Of a DNA stretch of 64,000 nt, positions 1-8,630 are shown one piece after another (positions within the stretch are counted from its first letter, which is position 1; each line of letters begins with the position of its first letter). Location: positions 682,001 to 746,000 of the forward strand of contig NZ_JAPDPC010000001.1 of assembly GCF_026283945.1 (NCBI RefSeq), given 5' to 3'. Made by a program: the position numbers and the translations under genes. The notes under the pieces are model-generated. The model saw only the letters and a list, made by a program, of their open reading frames with translations. It had not been told where the DNA came from and did not search any database. This DNA comes from Dyella humicola (lineage in GTDB: Bacteria; Pseudomonadota; Gammaproteobacteria; Xanthomonadales; Rhodanobacteraceae).

Positions 1-1267
1 CCACGTCGTCCTCGATACGGACGCCACCGTACTGGCGGAAGCGTTCTACCTTCGCCCAATCGATGTCGCTCGCCACTGGCTTGGAGCGCAGTTCGTCGAG
101 CAGCATGTCGATGAAATACAGGCCGGGCTCGATGGTGACCACCATGCCCGGTTCAAGGTCGCGGGTCATGCGCAAATACGGGTGGCCTTCCGGACGCGCA
201 ATCGTGCCGCCGAGCTCGTTGTGCTGGAAGCCGGCCACATCGTGCACCTGCAGGCCAATCGGATGACCCAGCCCATGCGGGAAGAATGCCGAGGTGACAC
301 CCGACGCCACCGCGCTTTCTGCGCTCATGCGAATGAAGCCGTGCTCGCGCAGTACGTTGGCCAGCACGTGGTGCGCGTGGATATGCAGGTCCGGATAGCC
401 CTGCTTGGCGCGCACTCTGGCAACAAAGCCCCGCTGGGCAGCGTCGACGCTATCCACCAGTGCCTGGAATTCGGCGTGTCCGTAGGCGGCATACGTGCGC
501 GTGATGTCGCTGGCATAGCCGGCGGCGCTGGCGCCCGCGTCGATCAGGAACGAGCAGCTTTGCGCCGGTGCCACGCGATCGAAGTGCGTGTAATGCAGTA
601 CGGCGCCATGCTCGTTGAGTCCGACGATGCTGGCATAGGGCAGCTCGGCATCGTTCTGCCGTGCCGCTGCGAGGTAGGCCATGTGGATGCCGAACTCGCT
701 TTCGCCCGCACGGAAGGCCTGCTCGGCCGCGCGATGGGCCCGCGCGCCGATACGGCTCGCTTCGCGCATCAGTTCAAGCTCATAAGGCGTCTTGTACGAG
801 CGATGCCAGTGCAGGTAACTCAACACGCATTGCGGGTTGTTCGCCTCGGCGCCCGGTACGGCGGGACACTCTGGCCCGAGGATGGCGCGACGCGTATCGA
901 CGCCCGGCAGCTGCGCGACAGCGTCGGTCGCGTTGCGGACGATGACGATATCGAAATGCTCCACCCAATAACCGTGCGGCGCGTCCGGCACGACGTGCCA
1001 GTAATCGCGCGGCTGCAGAAAGATCAGCTTGGGCCTGTGGCCCGGCGTATAGACGATCCAGCTGCCCGGCGCGTCGGTCAACGGCAGCCAGTGGCGAAAA
1101 TGCGGATTGGTGACGAACGGATAGTCCTGGTCGTCCAGAAACTTGCGCAGCGGCGTGCTTGCGGCGATCACCAGATGGTCATACCCGCCTATGGAAAGCG
1201 CCTTGTCCGCACGGGCGCGCAGCGTGGCCAGGTGCTGGGAATAGAGCGGGGCGAGGCGATCGTGCAT
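1..1267 (-). CDS. pepQ: Xaa-Pro dipeptidase PepQ (C-terminus beyond window)
   Basis: Cytosolic M24-family metallopeptidase that splits X-Pro dipeptides. The frame opens at ATG 1267 and stays open to the window edge, giving 422 codons; the E. coli enzyme has 443 residues, so only about 20 are missing. The start follows a GGAGTCCCC-type purine stretch. Visible dimetal ligands are D243 in FLIDAGA, D254 in SDITRT (spacing of 11 as in the family), a histidine in FFPHGLGHPIGLQVHD, a glutamate in TIEPGLYF and a final glutamate in GGVRIEDDV. The N-terminal part carries the creatinase-like fold, and NEHGAVLHYTHFD is typical of PepQ rather than PepP. It is a single gene with nothing upstream on its strand for 1.2 kb. 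PepP is the alternative and is less likely. Confidence 0.95.
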   Translation of the reverse strand, partial: MHDRLAPLYSQHLATLRARADKALSIGGYDHLVIAASTPLRKFLDDQDYPFVTNPHFRHWLPLTDAPGSWIVYTPGHRPKLIFLQPRDYWHVVPDAPHGYWVEHFDIVIVRNATDAVAQLPGVDTRRAILGPECPAVPGAEANNPQCVLSYLHWHRSYKTPYELELMREASRIGARAHRAAEQAFRAGESEFGIHMAYLAAARQNDAELPYASIVGLNEHGAVLHYTHFDRVAPAQSCSFLIDAGASAAGYASDITRTYAAYGHAEFQALVDSVDAAQRGFVARVRAKQGYPDLHIHAHHVLANVLREHGFIRMSAESAVASGVTSAFFPHGLGHPIGLQVHDVAGFQHNELGGTIARPEGHPYLRMTRDLEPGMVVTIEPGLYFIDMLLDELRSKPVASDIDWAKVERFRQYGGVRIEDDV

Positions 1268-1569
1268 GGGGACTCCTGAGTGTTTTGCCTGCGGCGCAAG
1301 CGACCGTGCAGGTGTGTTTGGGACGCGTGTAGGTGTCGCGGGGACGCGCTACATGATCGCGCGGCAGGGGCAAGCGTGCCAGTCGCCTGGGTTCCCTGTT
1401 GGCTTTCCCTTTTGCTTGTCACGGCGTCAGCATCCAGCAGCAGCTTGGCTGGTCACGCTGGACAATCTTACGGAGTGCTTGTGGTGCCTCACCGTCATCC
1501 CCGCGGAAGCGGGACAAGCGCGAAGCGCGCAGAACGCCCGTAGGGCGGCCCCGAAGGGGCGAGCGCAGC

Positions 1570-1820
1570 GAGTCATCCAGTGCCTTTCGCTCCTTATTAG
1601 CGCTTCCGCGACCTGGCTCGCCTGCCGCGGGCTTCCGCTGCCCTGCCGGGCAGCGGGTTACTTCTCTTTGCGTGGCCAAAGAGAAGTAACCAAGAGAAAG
1701 GCCACCCCGATGGCGCGCCTTGCGGGCTGCGCCCTCCAGATGCGCGGGTGGGTTACGGAGGTTTGTCGACAGGGCCTCCTGCCCTGACGACAAACTGGCC
1801 GGCATCCCTGCCGGCCACCC
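1570..1820 (+). repeat. Left arm of long imperfect inverted repeat
   Basis: Shares ordered blocks with the reverse complement of 2060-2367: GTCATCCAG..GCC.TTCGCT, CTCGCCTGC.G.GGGCTTCCG, GGGTTACTTCTCTTTG, AAGAGAAGTAACCAAGAG, TCGACAGGGC.TCCTGCCCTGACGA and CGGCATCCCTGCCG. It contains a perfect 15-bp stem, 1656-1670 with 1677-1691, and a 6-base loop. The GAGAAGTAACC core resembles intergenic repeats dispersed in Xanthomonadales genomes; that is recollection, not a search. Confidence 0.75.
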
Positions 1821-1886
1821 TGCGGGCTTTTTCCTCCACCCACCCGCCGCGCCATAGGGGACCCGGAGAGCAGAAGAACAACCCCC

Positions 1887-1948
1887 AAAGCCAAAGCCAA
1901 AGGCAAAGGCAAAGCGAAAACAAAAACAAAAGCGAAAACGAAAGCCAA
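1887..1948 (+). repeat. Degenerate AAAGCC/AAAGGC hexamer tandem tract
   Basis: About ten consecutive hexamers of the form AAAGCC, AAAGGC, AAAGCG, AAAACA or AAAACG, all purine-rich on the plus strand. It sits in the spacer between the two arms of the long inverted repeat. Base composition is far more A-rich than the surroundings. Confidence 0.65.
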
Positions 1949-1959
1949 GCAACCGCGAT

Positions 1960-2000
1960 GAGCAGCGCAACGCGCTGCTCGAGCCTTAGGCTCGGGCTTT
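1960..2000 (+). terminator. Two adjacent hairpins, the second terminator-like
   Basis: GAGCAGCGC/GCGCTGCTC is a perfect 9-bp stem (1960-1968 with 1972-1980). CGAGCC/GGCTCG follows (1980-1985 with 1989-1994), then GGCTTTTGA. No gene runs into it on the plus strand, so a role in termination is uncertain. Confidence 0.35.
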
Positions 2001-2059
2001 TGACGTGTGGACCCCTGTGCGGCGGTGAGGGGCGGACGATCAGGCCCCGCAGGGGGCGT

Positions 2060-2367
2060 CGGCAGGGATGCCGATGCCTTTTCGTCAGGGCAGGAGCCCT
2101 GTCGAAAAGCCCGGCCGACCCTCACGGACTTGCCGAGCTGAAAGCTCGGCAAGCGCCAAGCGGGGTGCCTTTTCTCTTGGTTACTTCTCTTTACTCCGGG
2201 CATCCTGCCCTCCGCCCTTCGGGCCGGCTTCGCCGTTCGCGCGTGCTCCTGCACGCGCGTGGGCAAGCAAAGAGAAGTAACCCGGCCTCCGGCAGGAGGA
2301 CGGAAGCCCGCCGCAGGCGAGCCCGGTTGCGGTCAACTTGGATCAAAAGCGAAGGGCGCTGGATGAG
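2060..2367 (-). repeat. Right arm of long imperfect inverted repeat
   Basis: Inverted counterpart of 1570-1820. Its own GGTTACTTCTCTTT (2179-2192) pairs with AAAGAGAAGTAACC (2269-2282) across a 76-base spacer. That spacer holds a perfect 8-bp GCGCGTGC/GCACGCGC hairpin with a TCCT loop (2239-2258). The right arm is therefore about 70 bases longer than the left arm at this point. Confidence 0.75.
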
Positions 2368-2438
2368 TGTTACGGCCGTCCCGCGCGCTGCGCGGTCACC
2401 CTCCATCGCATGGATGAGGAAAGCCGCAAGGCAAAACC

Positions 2439-2807
2439 TCAATTGTGCCCAGGCAACTCCAACCACGCGTCCAGCAAAGCCGCATCCGAGTCCCCAATGG
2501 CCACGATGCGATAGCCAGCCCAAACCTGGCCCGGGCTGGCCGCTGCCTCCTGCCACTGCTCCTGGATGCCCACCTCGATGGTCTGCGGTGAACTGCCCAG
2601 GCCGGGCAGGGAAAGATTGACCTGATAGATAGCTTCGCTGCGTGGCGGATGGGGGCTGATCAGCAGCATGCCGTTGGCTGACAGGTTGCCCAGATGCCCG
2701 ATGGACTGGCCGCTGATGACGTCGGTCACCAGGGCGGTGAAGTTGGCCCGCTTGCGCAGCGCCCGGCGCTGGTCGATGGAGGTGATGTTCTCGCTCACGT
2801 CGCTCAT
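2439..2807 (-). CDS. PilZ-domain protein
   Basis: Small cytosolic protein of 122 residues with a probable cyclic-di-GMP-binding PilZ fold. The binding signature is visible as an arginine-rich QRRALRKR near residues 13-20 and NLSANGM near 42-48, matching RxxxR and (D/N)xSxxG. The start codon overlaps the stop of the upstream DUF1631 gene by ATGA (2804-2807), so the two are translationally coupled. Proteins of this size in the family act as c-di-GMP receptors that control motility, pili or polysaccharide; which one applies here cannot be read from sequence. Ligand binding is inferred from the motif. Confidence 0.85.
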   Translation of the reverse strand: MSDVSENITSIDQRRALRKRANFTALVTDVISGQSIGHLGNLSANGMLLISPHPPRSEAIYQVNLSLPGLGSSPQTIEVGIQEQWQEAAASPGQVWAGYRIVAIGDSDAALLDAWLELPGHN

Positions 2808-5080
2808 GCTCCCTCGCGCTGCGCGCCCGCAAGGGGCTTGGTTACCTGTCGAAGGTGGCTGGTCAGGGCCTGCCAGGCTCGATCCAGCAGGTTTTCGCGG
2901 ACGGGCGCCATTTCTCGGGCGCGACCGCAGGCCATTTCATGCGCCAGATGCTCCAGGCTCATTTCCTCACCGCGCATGCCGCGTCGAGTCACGAACAGGC
3001 TGTTGCCGGATACCGGCGAGTACCACGCCAGTTTGCGTTGGGTGACTTGTCCGTTGGCAGGGTCGATGAACTCGAACCAGCTGCCGAACGGGAGCTGGCG
3101 CAGGCGGTTGTGGATGCGTTGCGTCTGCGGCTCCAGTGGGGCCGCGGGGCGCGCGACCGGTTCGGGCGCAGGGGTCGGTTCGGCCGCGGCATGCTCGCCC
3201 AGTCGCTGGTGCTGTTTCAGCTTGAGCGCGAGCTCGGTCGTCGTAGCGGTTTCGCTGGTAACCGGTGTGTTGTGGGGGATGCCCAGCAGGCGTTGTGCCA
3301 CCTGGACGGCTTCCTCGGCATGCATGCCGATTTGCTGCAGCCCGGATTCCACTTCTGCCTGCAGCAGGCTGGGGTCGGTGACGGCCTGCTGTCCCAGCAA
3401 TTGATCGGTGATACGCAGCCGCATGGCAAAGGCTTCGCTGTCTTCGCCATGACGCAGCAGGGTCAGCGCCAATACATCGGACCAGGCCCTTTCCAGCAGC
3501 GTGCGCAACAGGCCGCGGGGATTGCAGCGCTCGAATCGTTCGGACATCAATTCCGCGGCACGATGGCGTGCCTGCTCCAGGCGCTCGCGGCCCTGCATGG
3601 CTTCCACCTGGCGACGCTCGGCGATCTGCGCCTTGCGGTTCAGCAGGCTCAGATGGTGCTCGATGTCGGCCATCAGGCTGGTATATAGGCCGGTGCTGGG
3701 CGGCTCGCGGCGGGCGCGCTCGACCAACTGGGTGAGCTTGGCCGAGAGCGAGCGATCGGAATCACCTTCGGGGCCATCCAGCCAGTCGTTGGCGGCTTCG
3801 GCCACCATGCTCAGCAACTTGCGCGCCGGGTGTTCGCGCTGGTTGAAGAACCCCTGGTCGGCCACGGCCATGCGCAGCAGCGGCAGCTGCAGGTCTCCCA
3901 ACAGCGAGTGCGCGTTGCCACCGCTTTGCATCTGCTGGCCAAGCTGTTCGAACAGCATCGACACGAGCTCCACCGTGTCGCCTTGTTCGTCACTCAGGTG
4001 CATCTGGCTGGCGCCGGCCGGCCTGCCGGCGTTGAGTTGGGTAAGCAGCTCTTCACGCAGGGCCTTGGCGCTATGCAGCTCGCGGGTGGCGTGGTCGGTC
4101 ACATCAGAGACGTGCAGCTGCAAGGCGTCCAGCGCGAGTTGCAATTCTTCCGGCGAGGCGGCGCGCCCTCCGCTCTGATAATTCAGGGCACCCTGGCCGG
4201 CGCGATGCTGCGCCAGCATTTCGCGGAGGTTATCGAGCACCGCAATGCTGTCAGTGCGTGCCGCGGTTGCGTTCGGCGGGGGCGTCGACGGCGCCGGTTG
4301 ATTCCGCGCCAAGGCGTTCGGCGCCTGCTCTGCGAACGGTCCGCGCTGTCGTTCCAGCTGGATGCGCGGCGCGGTGGGGAACGCACGCAACTGGGGCAGG
4401 ATGCCATCGCTGCGCAGGTGCTCGTTGACCGTTTCATAGATCGAGGGCAGTGACTGCACGACGGCGTTGTCAAAACTCTGCAGCATCAACAATCGGTGTT
4501 CGACGGGCAGGTCCATCGAGGCGCTCGCGTCACGGAACGCACATGACAGTGCCTGCGGACCCAGCGGCAGGACTTCGCCCTCCAGCGGTGGCTGGCCGAC
4601 CAGCACCGCAAAGCGATAACCCAGCTCGAACAGCAAGGTGCCGTTGCGCGCCTCGCCTCGAGCGACCATTTTGTTGAGTGCCACGGTCTGCTCGTGCTCG
4701 GTCTGGTCGAGCAGGGCCAGCGGGCGGCGCAGCGCATCGGGCTCTTCTTCCGCCACAGCTGGCGCACCAAGCCTGCTGAAGCTGGTGCGCACGCCCTGCA
4801 TGAAGCGCCGCTCCAGCGCAACGCGCTGCTGTTGCAGTTGCTGGCGACTGAAGAGATGTTGCTGCTGCTCGAGATGATTGCGCGAGCGCTCGGCCAGCCC
4901 ATAAAGGCGCTGCTCGATATCCCCCAGGCACAGGCGCACAGGCGACTCCAGCCAGCTTGCGCAAAGTGCGTGTGTTTCCTCGATCAGACGTCGCGCACGC
5001 GGCGGCCAGCCCGCATTGTCAGGACGGGCGTCCTGATCGGCTGCAAACGGCTGACGTCGACCCTGCTGTTCGACATCCAT
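2804..5080 (-). CDS. DUF1631 family protein
   Basis: A 758-residue soluble protein without signal peptide or membrane segments, rich in glutamine, arginine and leucine helices. The C-terminal part (WFEFIDPANGQ, LAWYSPVSGNSLFVTRRGMRGEEMS) matches what I know of DUF1631, a proteobacterial family of unknown function sometimes mislabelled as thymidine phosphorylase. That C-terminal stretch looks like a short beta-barrel and could itself be PilZ-like; this is inference. The gene is translationally coupled to the small PilZ gene downstream, which points to a shared c-di-GMP-linked role. It lies 85 bases downstream of hemW on the same strand. Confidence 0.85.
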   Translation of the reverse strand: MDVEQQGRRQPFAADQDARPDNAGWPPRARRLIEETHALCASWLESPVRLCLGDIEQRLYGLAERSRNHLEQQQHLFSRQQLQQQRVALERRFMQGVRTSFSRLGAPAVAEEEPDALRRPLALLDQTEHEQTVALNKMVARGEARNGTLLFELGYRFAVLVGQPPLEGEVLPLGPQALSCAFRDASASMDLPVEHRLLMLQSFDNAVVQSLPSIYETVNEHLRSDGILPQLRAFPTAPRIQLERQRGPFAEQAPNALARNQPAPSTPPPNATAARTDSIAVLDNLREMLAQHRAGQGALNYQSGGRAASPEELQLALDALQLHVSDVTDHATRELHSAKALREELLTQLNAGRPAGASQMHLSDEQGDTVELVSMLFEQLGQQMQSGGNAHSLLGDLQLPLLRMAVADQGFFNQREHPARKLLSMVAEAANDWLDGPEGDSDRSLSAKLTQLVERARREPPSTGLYTSLMADIEHHLSLLNRKAQIAERRQVEAMQGRERLEQARHRAAELMSERFERCNPRGLLRTLLERAWSDVLALTLLRHGEDSEAFAMRLRITDQLLGQQAVTDPSLLQAEVESGLQQIGMHAEEAVQVAQRLLGIPHNTPVTSETATTTELALKLKQHQRLGEHAAAEPTPAPEPVARPAAPLEPQTQRIHNRLRQLPFGSWFEFIDPANGQVTQRKLAWYSPVSGNSLFVTRRGMRGEEMSLEHLAHEMACGRAREMAPVRENLLDRAWQALTSHLRQVTKPLAGAQREGA

Positions 5081-5165
5081 GATTAACCCTGTTTCAGACT
5101 CCCCCCGGAGCCCGGAGTTTATGCTGGTTGCGGCGCTGCCGCCATCGGCTGGACGGGCGATCTCG

Positions 5166-6332
5166 TTAGTCGAGGAAGCCGCCGATCACATCATTGAGAA
5201 AACGTTGGCCCAAAGGGGTGGTGTGCAAGAGGTCCGGGTCGTCGGTGAGCCAGCCGCGCTCGCGGGCCGCAGCCAGGGCCGGGCCGATCCGCTCGGCCGG
5301 CAGGCCGGTGCGCTCGGCAAAGTCGGCCAGGGGCACGCCTTCGATCAGGCGCAAGGCATTGAGCATGTACTCGAAGGGCAGCTCCTCGGCGTCGACCTGG
5401 TTGTCGCCGCCGATGCGCTCAATGCCGCCAGGGGCCGCCAGATAGGCGTTGGGGTGACGGGTCTTCCAGCGCCGGCGCACGGCGCCCGCGTCGGGGTCGC
5501 TGAGCTTGCCATGGGCGCCTGCGCCGATGCCCAGGTAGTCCCCGAAGCGCCAATAGTTGAGGTTGTGCGCGCAGTGCCGGCCGGACTGCGCATAGGCGGA
5601 TATCTCGTATTGGCTATAGCCAGCGTCCGCCAATTGCTGTTCGCAGGCCTCCTGCATGGCCCAGGCGTGGTCGTCATCAGGCAGCGGCGGCGGGTTCGCG
5701 GCGAACGCGGTATTCGGTTCCAGGGTCAGCTGGTAGTGCGAGATATGCGTGGGCCGCAGCGCGATGGCGCGCGCGACGTCGTCCAGCGCACCTGCCTGTG
5801 CCTGCTGGGGCAGTGCATACATCAGGTCCAGGTTGATATTGGCGTAGCCGGCGTCCTGGGCGGACTTCACGGCCGCTTCCGCCTCGCTGGCGGAGTGGAT
5901 GCGGCCGAGCCGGCGCAGCTTGTCGTCGTCAAAACTCTGGATGCCGAAGGAAAGGCGATTGACGCCCGCGGCCAGATAGCCGTCGAAACGGCCGTGTTCG
6001 ACCGTGCCCGGGTTGGTCTCCAGGGTGATCTCTGCATCCGCCGCCAGCGCCAGGCGCGAGCGCACGCCGTCGAGGAAGCGGTCGATCAGTTCCGGCGCGA
6101 ACAGGCTGGGCGTGCCGCCGCCGAAGAAGATGCTTTGTATCGTTCGCCCATGGGCAGCTGCGCCAAAGTCCCGCAGGTCGGCATCGAGATCCGCCAGCAG
6201 CACATCCACATAAGCGGCATACGGCGGCGGCTCGTTACGCAGGCCGTGCGAATTGAAATCGCAGTAAGGGCACTTCTTCACGCACCACGGCATGTGGACG
6301 TACAGCGATAGCGGTGGCGCGATCAGGGGCAT
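5166..6332 (-). CDS. hemW: Radical SAM heme chaperone HemW
   Basis: A 388-residue radical S-adenosylmethionine protein, formerly called oxygen-independent coproporphyrinogen oxidase-like, thought to hand heme to target enzymes. The [4Fe-4S] motif CxxxCxxC is present as C17, C21 and C24 in MPWCVKKCPYCDF, followed by FFGGGTPS. The C-terminal HemN-like region includes LGIGAGAHGKL. It lacks the N-terminal extension of true HemN, as expected for HemW. The start is 4 bases from the rdgB stop, so rph, rdgB and hemW look like one transcript. Confidence 0.95.
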   Translation of the reverse strand: MPLIAPPLSLYVHMPWCVKKCPYCDFNSHGLRNEPPPYAAYVDVLLADLDADLRDFGAAAHGRTIQSIFFGGGTPSLFAPELIDRFLDGVRSRLALAADAEITLETNPGTVEHGRFDGYLAAGVNRLSFGIQSFDDDKLRRLGRIHSASEAEAAVKSAQDAGYANINLDLMYALPQQAQAGALDDVARAIALRPTHISHYQLTLEPNTAFAANPPPLPDDDHAWAMQEACEQQLADAGYSQYEISAYAQSGRHCAHNLNYWRFGDYLGIGAGAHGKLSDPDAGAVRRRWKTRHPNAYLAAPGGIERIGGDNQVDAEELPFEYMLNALRLIEGVPLADFAERTGLPAERIGPALAAARERGWLTDDPDLLHTTPLGQRFLNDVIGGFLD

Positions 6333-6336
6333 GAGG

Positions 6337-6936
6337 TCAGAGGTGCCGTGCGTTCAGGCGTGCGCGCAACTGGATCAGCGCCTGGGCACGGTGACTGATG
6401 CGGTTTTTCAGCGCTGGTGCCAGTTCGGCGGCGCTGACATCCTGGCCGTCCGGCAGGAATAGCGGGTCATAGCCAAAGCCGTGGCTGCCACGCTGCTCGG
6501 TCAATACCCGGCCGTACCAGCGACCTTCGGCGATCAGTGGCGACGGGTCGTCGGCGTGCTGCAGCAGCACCAGCACGCAGATGAAGAAGGCGCCGCGTTG
6601 TTCGGTGGTCAAGCCGTCCAGCTCGCGCAGCAGCTTGGCGTTGTTGGCCGCGTTGTCGCCGTGGCGGCCGGCGTAGCGTGCCGAATACAGCCCGGGCGCA
6701 CCGCGCAAATGATCGACGCAAAGCCCCGAATCGTCGGCCAGCGCTGGCAGACCACTGATGCGTGATGCGTGGCGCGCCTTCAACAACGCGTTCTCCACGA
6801 AGCTGAGACCGGTTTCTTCGACGTCCTCCACATCGTACGCCGACTGGGCGAGGAAACTGCGCTCGCTGTCGGCGAGCAGGTCGTTGAACTCGGCCAGTTT
6901 GCCGGGATTGCTGCTGGCTATGACGATGCGGGACAT
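6337..6936 (-). CDS. rdgB: XTP/dITP diphosphatase RdgB (Ham1)
   Basis: House-cleaning pyrophosphatase of 199 residues that hydrolyses ITP, dITP and XTP to monophosphates and keeps deaminated purines out of nucleic acids. The N-terminal signature SSNPGK is at residues 8-13, with ALADDSGLCVDHL and GLYSARYAG following. GSHGFGYDPLF supplies the substrate-binding aspartate and FGYDP motif. Length equals the usual 195-200. It lies 20 bases after rph and 4 bases before hemW, the common rph-rdgB-hemW order of gammaproteobacteria. Confidence 0.97.
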   Translation of the reverse strand: MSRIVIASSNPGKLAEFNDLLADSERSFLAQSAYDVEDVEETGLSFVENALLKARHASRISGLPALADDSGLCVDHLRGAPGLYSARYAGRHGDNAANNAKLLRELDGLTTEQRGAFFICVLVLLQHADDPSPLIAEGRWYGRVLTEQRGSHGFGYDPLFLPDGQDVSAAELAPALKNRISHRAQALIQLRARLNARHL

Positions 6937-6956
6937 GTGTGGTTTTCCAGCCTGGA

Positions 6957-7688
6957 TCAGCTCAGTTCCAGCGCGGCGCGCTGGGCGGCGACAAGTTCGC
7001 CGATGCCCTTCTCGGCGAGGCCGAGCAAGGCATCCATCTCATCGCGGCGGAACGCATGGCCTTCGGCCGTCCCTTGCACCTCGATGAAACCACCACCGTC
7101 GTTCATCACGACGTTCATGTCGGTATCGCAGTTGGAGTCTTCGGCGTAGTCGAGATCCAGCACGGGCACCCCCTGGTAAATGCCTACCGAAACGGCGGCC
7201 ACGGCGCCAATCACAGGGTTGCGTCGAAGGTTCTCGCGCTTCATCAGCAGCGTTACCGCATCCACCAAGGCCACATAGGCGCCGGTAATGGCGGCCGTGC
7301 GGGTGCCGCCATCGGCCTGTATCACATCGCAATCGAGGGTAATGACACGCTCGCCCAAGGCCTGGCGATCCACGCAGGCGCGCAGGCTGCGGCCGATCAG
7401 GCGCTGGATCTCCATGGTGCGGCCACCTTGCCCACCGCGCGCGGCTTCGCGTTGCATACGGGTATTGGTGGCGCGCGGCAGCATGCCGTATTCGGCCGTG
7501 ACCCAGCCCTCGCCCTTGCCGCGCAGCCACGGTGGCACGCGGTCTTCGATGCTGGCGGTGCAAAGCACGCGGGTGTCGCCAAAGCTGATCAACACCGAGC
7601 CTTCGGCGTGGCGTGTGAAGTGGCGTTCGATGGTGATGGTGCGCAGCTGGTCGTTGGCGCGACCGTTAGGGCGGCTTTGGGAGCTCAT
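6957..7688 (-). CDS. rph: Ribonuclease PH
   Basis: Phosphorolytic 3'-5' exoribonuclease of 243 residues that trims tRNA 3' ends and takes part in rRNA turnover. I place the start at ATG 7688 ([16 protein letters not shown]), because the conserved RPNGR motif begins six residues later and the longer in-frame opening at 7856 would run into yicC. Visible signatures are [54 protein letters not shown] and [15 protein letters not shown]. It is divergent from yicC with 81 bases between starts and is the first gene of the rph-rdgB-hemW group. Confidence 0.97.
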   Translation of the reverse strand: MSSQSRPNGRANDQLRTITIERHFTRHAEGSVLISFGDTRVLCTASIEDRVPPWLRGKGEGWVTAEYGMLPRATNTRMQREAARGGQGGRTMEIQRLIGRSLRACVDRQALGERVITLDCDVIQADGGTRTAAITGAYVALVDAVTLLMKRENLRRNPVIGAVAAVSVGIYQGVPVLDLDYAEDSNCDTDMNVVMNDGGGFIEVQGTAEGHAFRRDEMDALLGLAEKGIGELVAAQRAALELS

Positions 7689-7769
7689 GGGGCGTATGGC
7701 CTTAAGAATTGGGCAAGGCAGGGCGGGAGAGTTTACCATTGCGCCTTTCCAGACATCCGCAGGCTCTCC

Positions 7770-8630
7770 ATGATCCGCAGCATGACGGCTTACGCCTCCG
7801 CCGAGACGACCGGCCCCGCCGGCACGCTCAGCTGCGAATTGCGCACGGTCAATCACCGTTATCTTGAGCTTAGCCCCCGCCTTCCCGACGAATTGCGCGT
7901 GTTCGAGTCCGCCTTGCGCGAGCGCATCGGTGCGCGCCTTTCACGCGGCAAGGTGGATATCACGGTGCGCTTGCGTGGTGAGGCCCGCGGTGAATCGCTG
8001 CAGGTCAATGCAGCTGTGCTGGCGCGGCTGTCCGAGCTGGCGCTGGATATGGAGGCCAGCTTCCCTCGCATGAAGATCGAGTTCACCGAATTGCTGCGCT
8101 TTCCCGGCGTACTGCAGCAAGCCGAGGTGGAGCCTGAAATGTTGCAGGGCGCCTTGCTCGACGTGCTCGAGCGCGCGCTCGACGCGCTTACCGCAACGCG
8201 CGAGCGGGAAGGCAGCAAGCTGGCCGAGCTGCTGAAGGACCGCCTCGACGCCATCGAGCGCATCGTGGCGGATGTGCGCACCTGGATGCCACAGATCCGC
8301 GAAGGCCTGCGCGCACGTTTGGAGTCGCGCCTGGCAGACATCAAGCAGCCGGCCGACCCGGGCCGACTCGAGCAGGAACTCGTGCTGCAGATCACGCGCA
8401 CCGATGTGGACGAGGAGCTCGATCGCCTCAGCACGCACATTTCCGAAACGCGCCGCGTGCTCGGCATGCAAGAGCCGGTGGGTCGCCGACTGGATTTCCT
8501 CATGCAGGAGTTCAATCGCGAAGCGAACACGCTCGGCTCCAAGTCGATCGATTCGCGCAGCACCAATGCCGCCGTTGAGCTGAAGGTACTGATCGAGCAG
8601 ATGCGCGAGCAGGTGCAGAACATCGAATGA
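7770..8630 (+). CDS. yicC: YicC family endoribonuclease
   Basis: A 286-residue protein of the YicC/YloC family, shown in other bacteria to be an endoribonuclease linked to small-RNA decay. The N-terminus MIRSMTAYA and the [16 protein letters not shown] stretch are hallmarks. The C-terminal DUF1732 region contains [31 protein letters not shown] and the acidic end. It starts at ATG 7770; a longer frame reaching back to 6939 is antisense to rph and is not used. Its stop overlaps the gmk start by ATGA, the typical yicC-gmk arrangement. Confidence 0.95.
   Translation: MIRSMTAYASAETTGPAGTLSCELRTVNHRYLELSPRLPDELRVFESALRERIGARLSRGKVDITVRLRGEARGESLQVNAAVLARLSELALDMEASFPRMKIEFTELLRFPGVLQQAEVEPEMLQGALLDVLERALDALTATREREGSKLAELLKDRLDAIERIVADVRTWMPQIREGLRARLESRLADIKQPADPGRLEQELVLQITRTDVDEELDRLSTHISETRRVLGMQEPVGRRLDFLMQEFNREANTLGSKSIDSRSTNAAVELKVLIEQMREQVQNIE

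Larger units (their letters stand above)
1268..2438. other. Gene-free block of repeats between pepQ and the PilZ gene
   Basis: I see no credible gene in these 1.17 kb. Open frames exist on both strands but have no ribosome binding sites, no domains and low-complexity translations. The block contains short hairpins near 1495-1560 (CATCCCCGCG...GCGGG type), then two inverted copies of one long repeat, and between them an A-rich hexamer island and two compact hairpins at 1960-1980 and 1980-1994. Confidence 0.8.

Noticed and set aside
1-1267. Possible frameshift in pepQ
   Set aside because: An early reading placed the start one base off. With ATG at 1267-1265, the D243 motif and the C-terminal GGVRIEDDV are all in one frame.
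182-1279. 365-codon open frame opposite pepQ
   Set aside because: pepQ has all its metal ligands in frame; the plus-strand frame has no recognisable feature.
1748-2620. Open frames through the inverted-repeat block
   Set aside because: Translations are Pro/Arg/Ser-rich low complexity, on both strands alike, and follow the repeats rather than codon use.
5079-6311. 410-codon open frame opposite hemW
   Set aside because: hemW has its cysteine motif and operon spacing; the opposite frame is a shadow.
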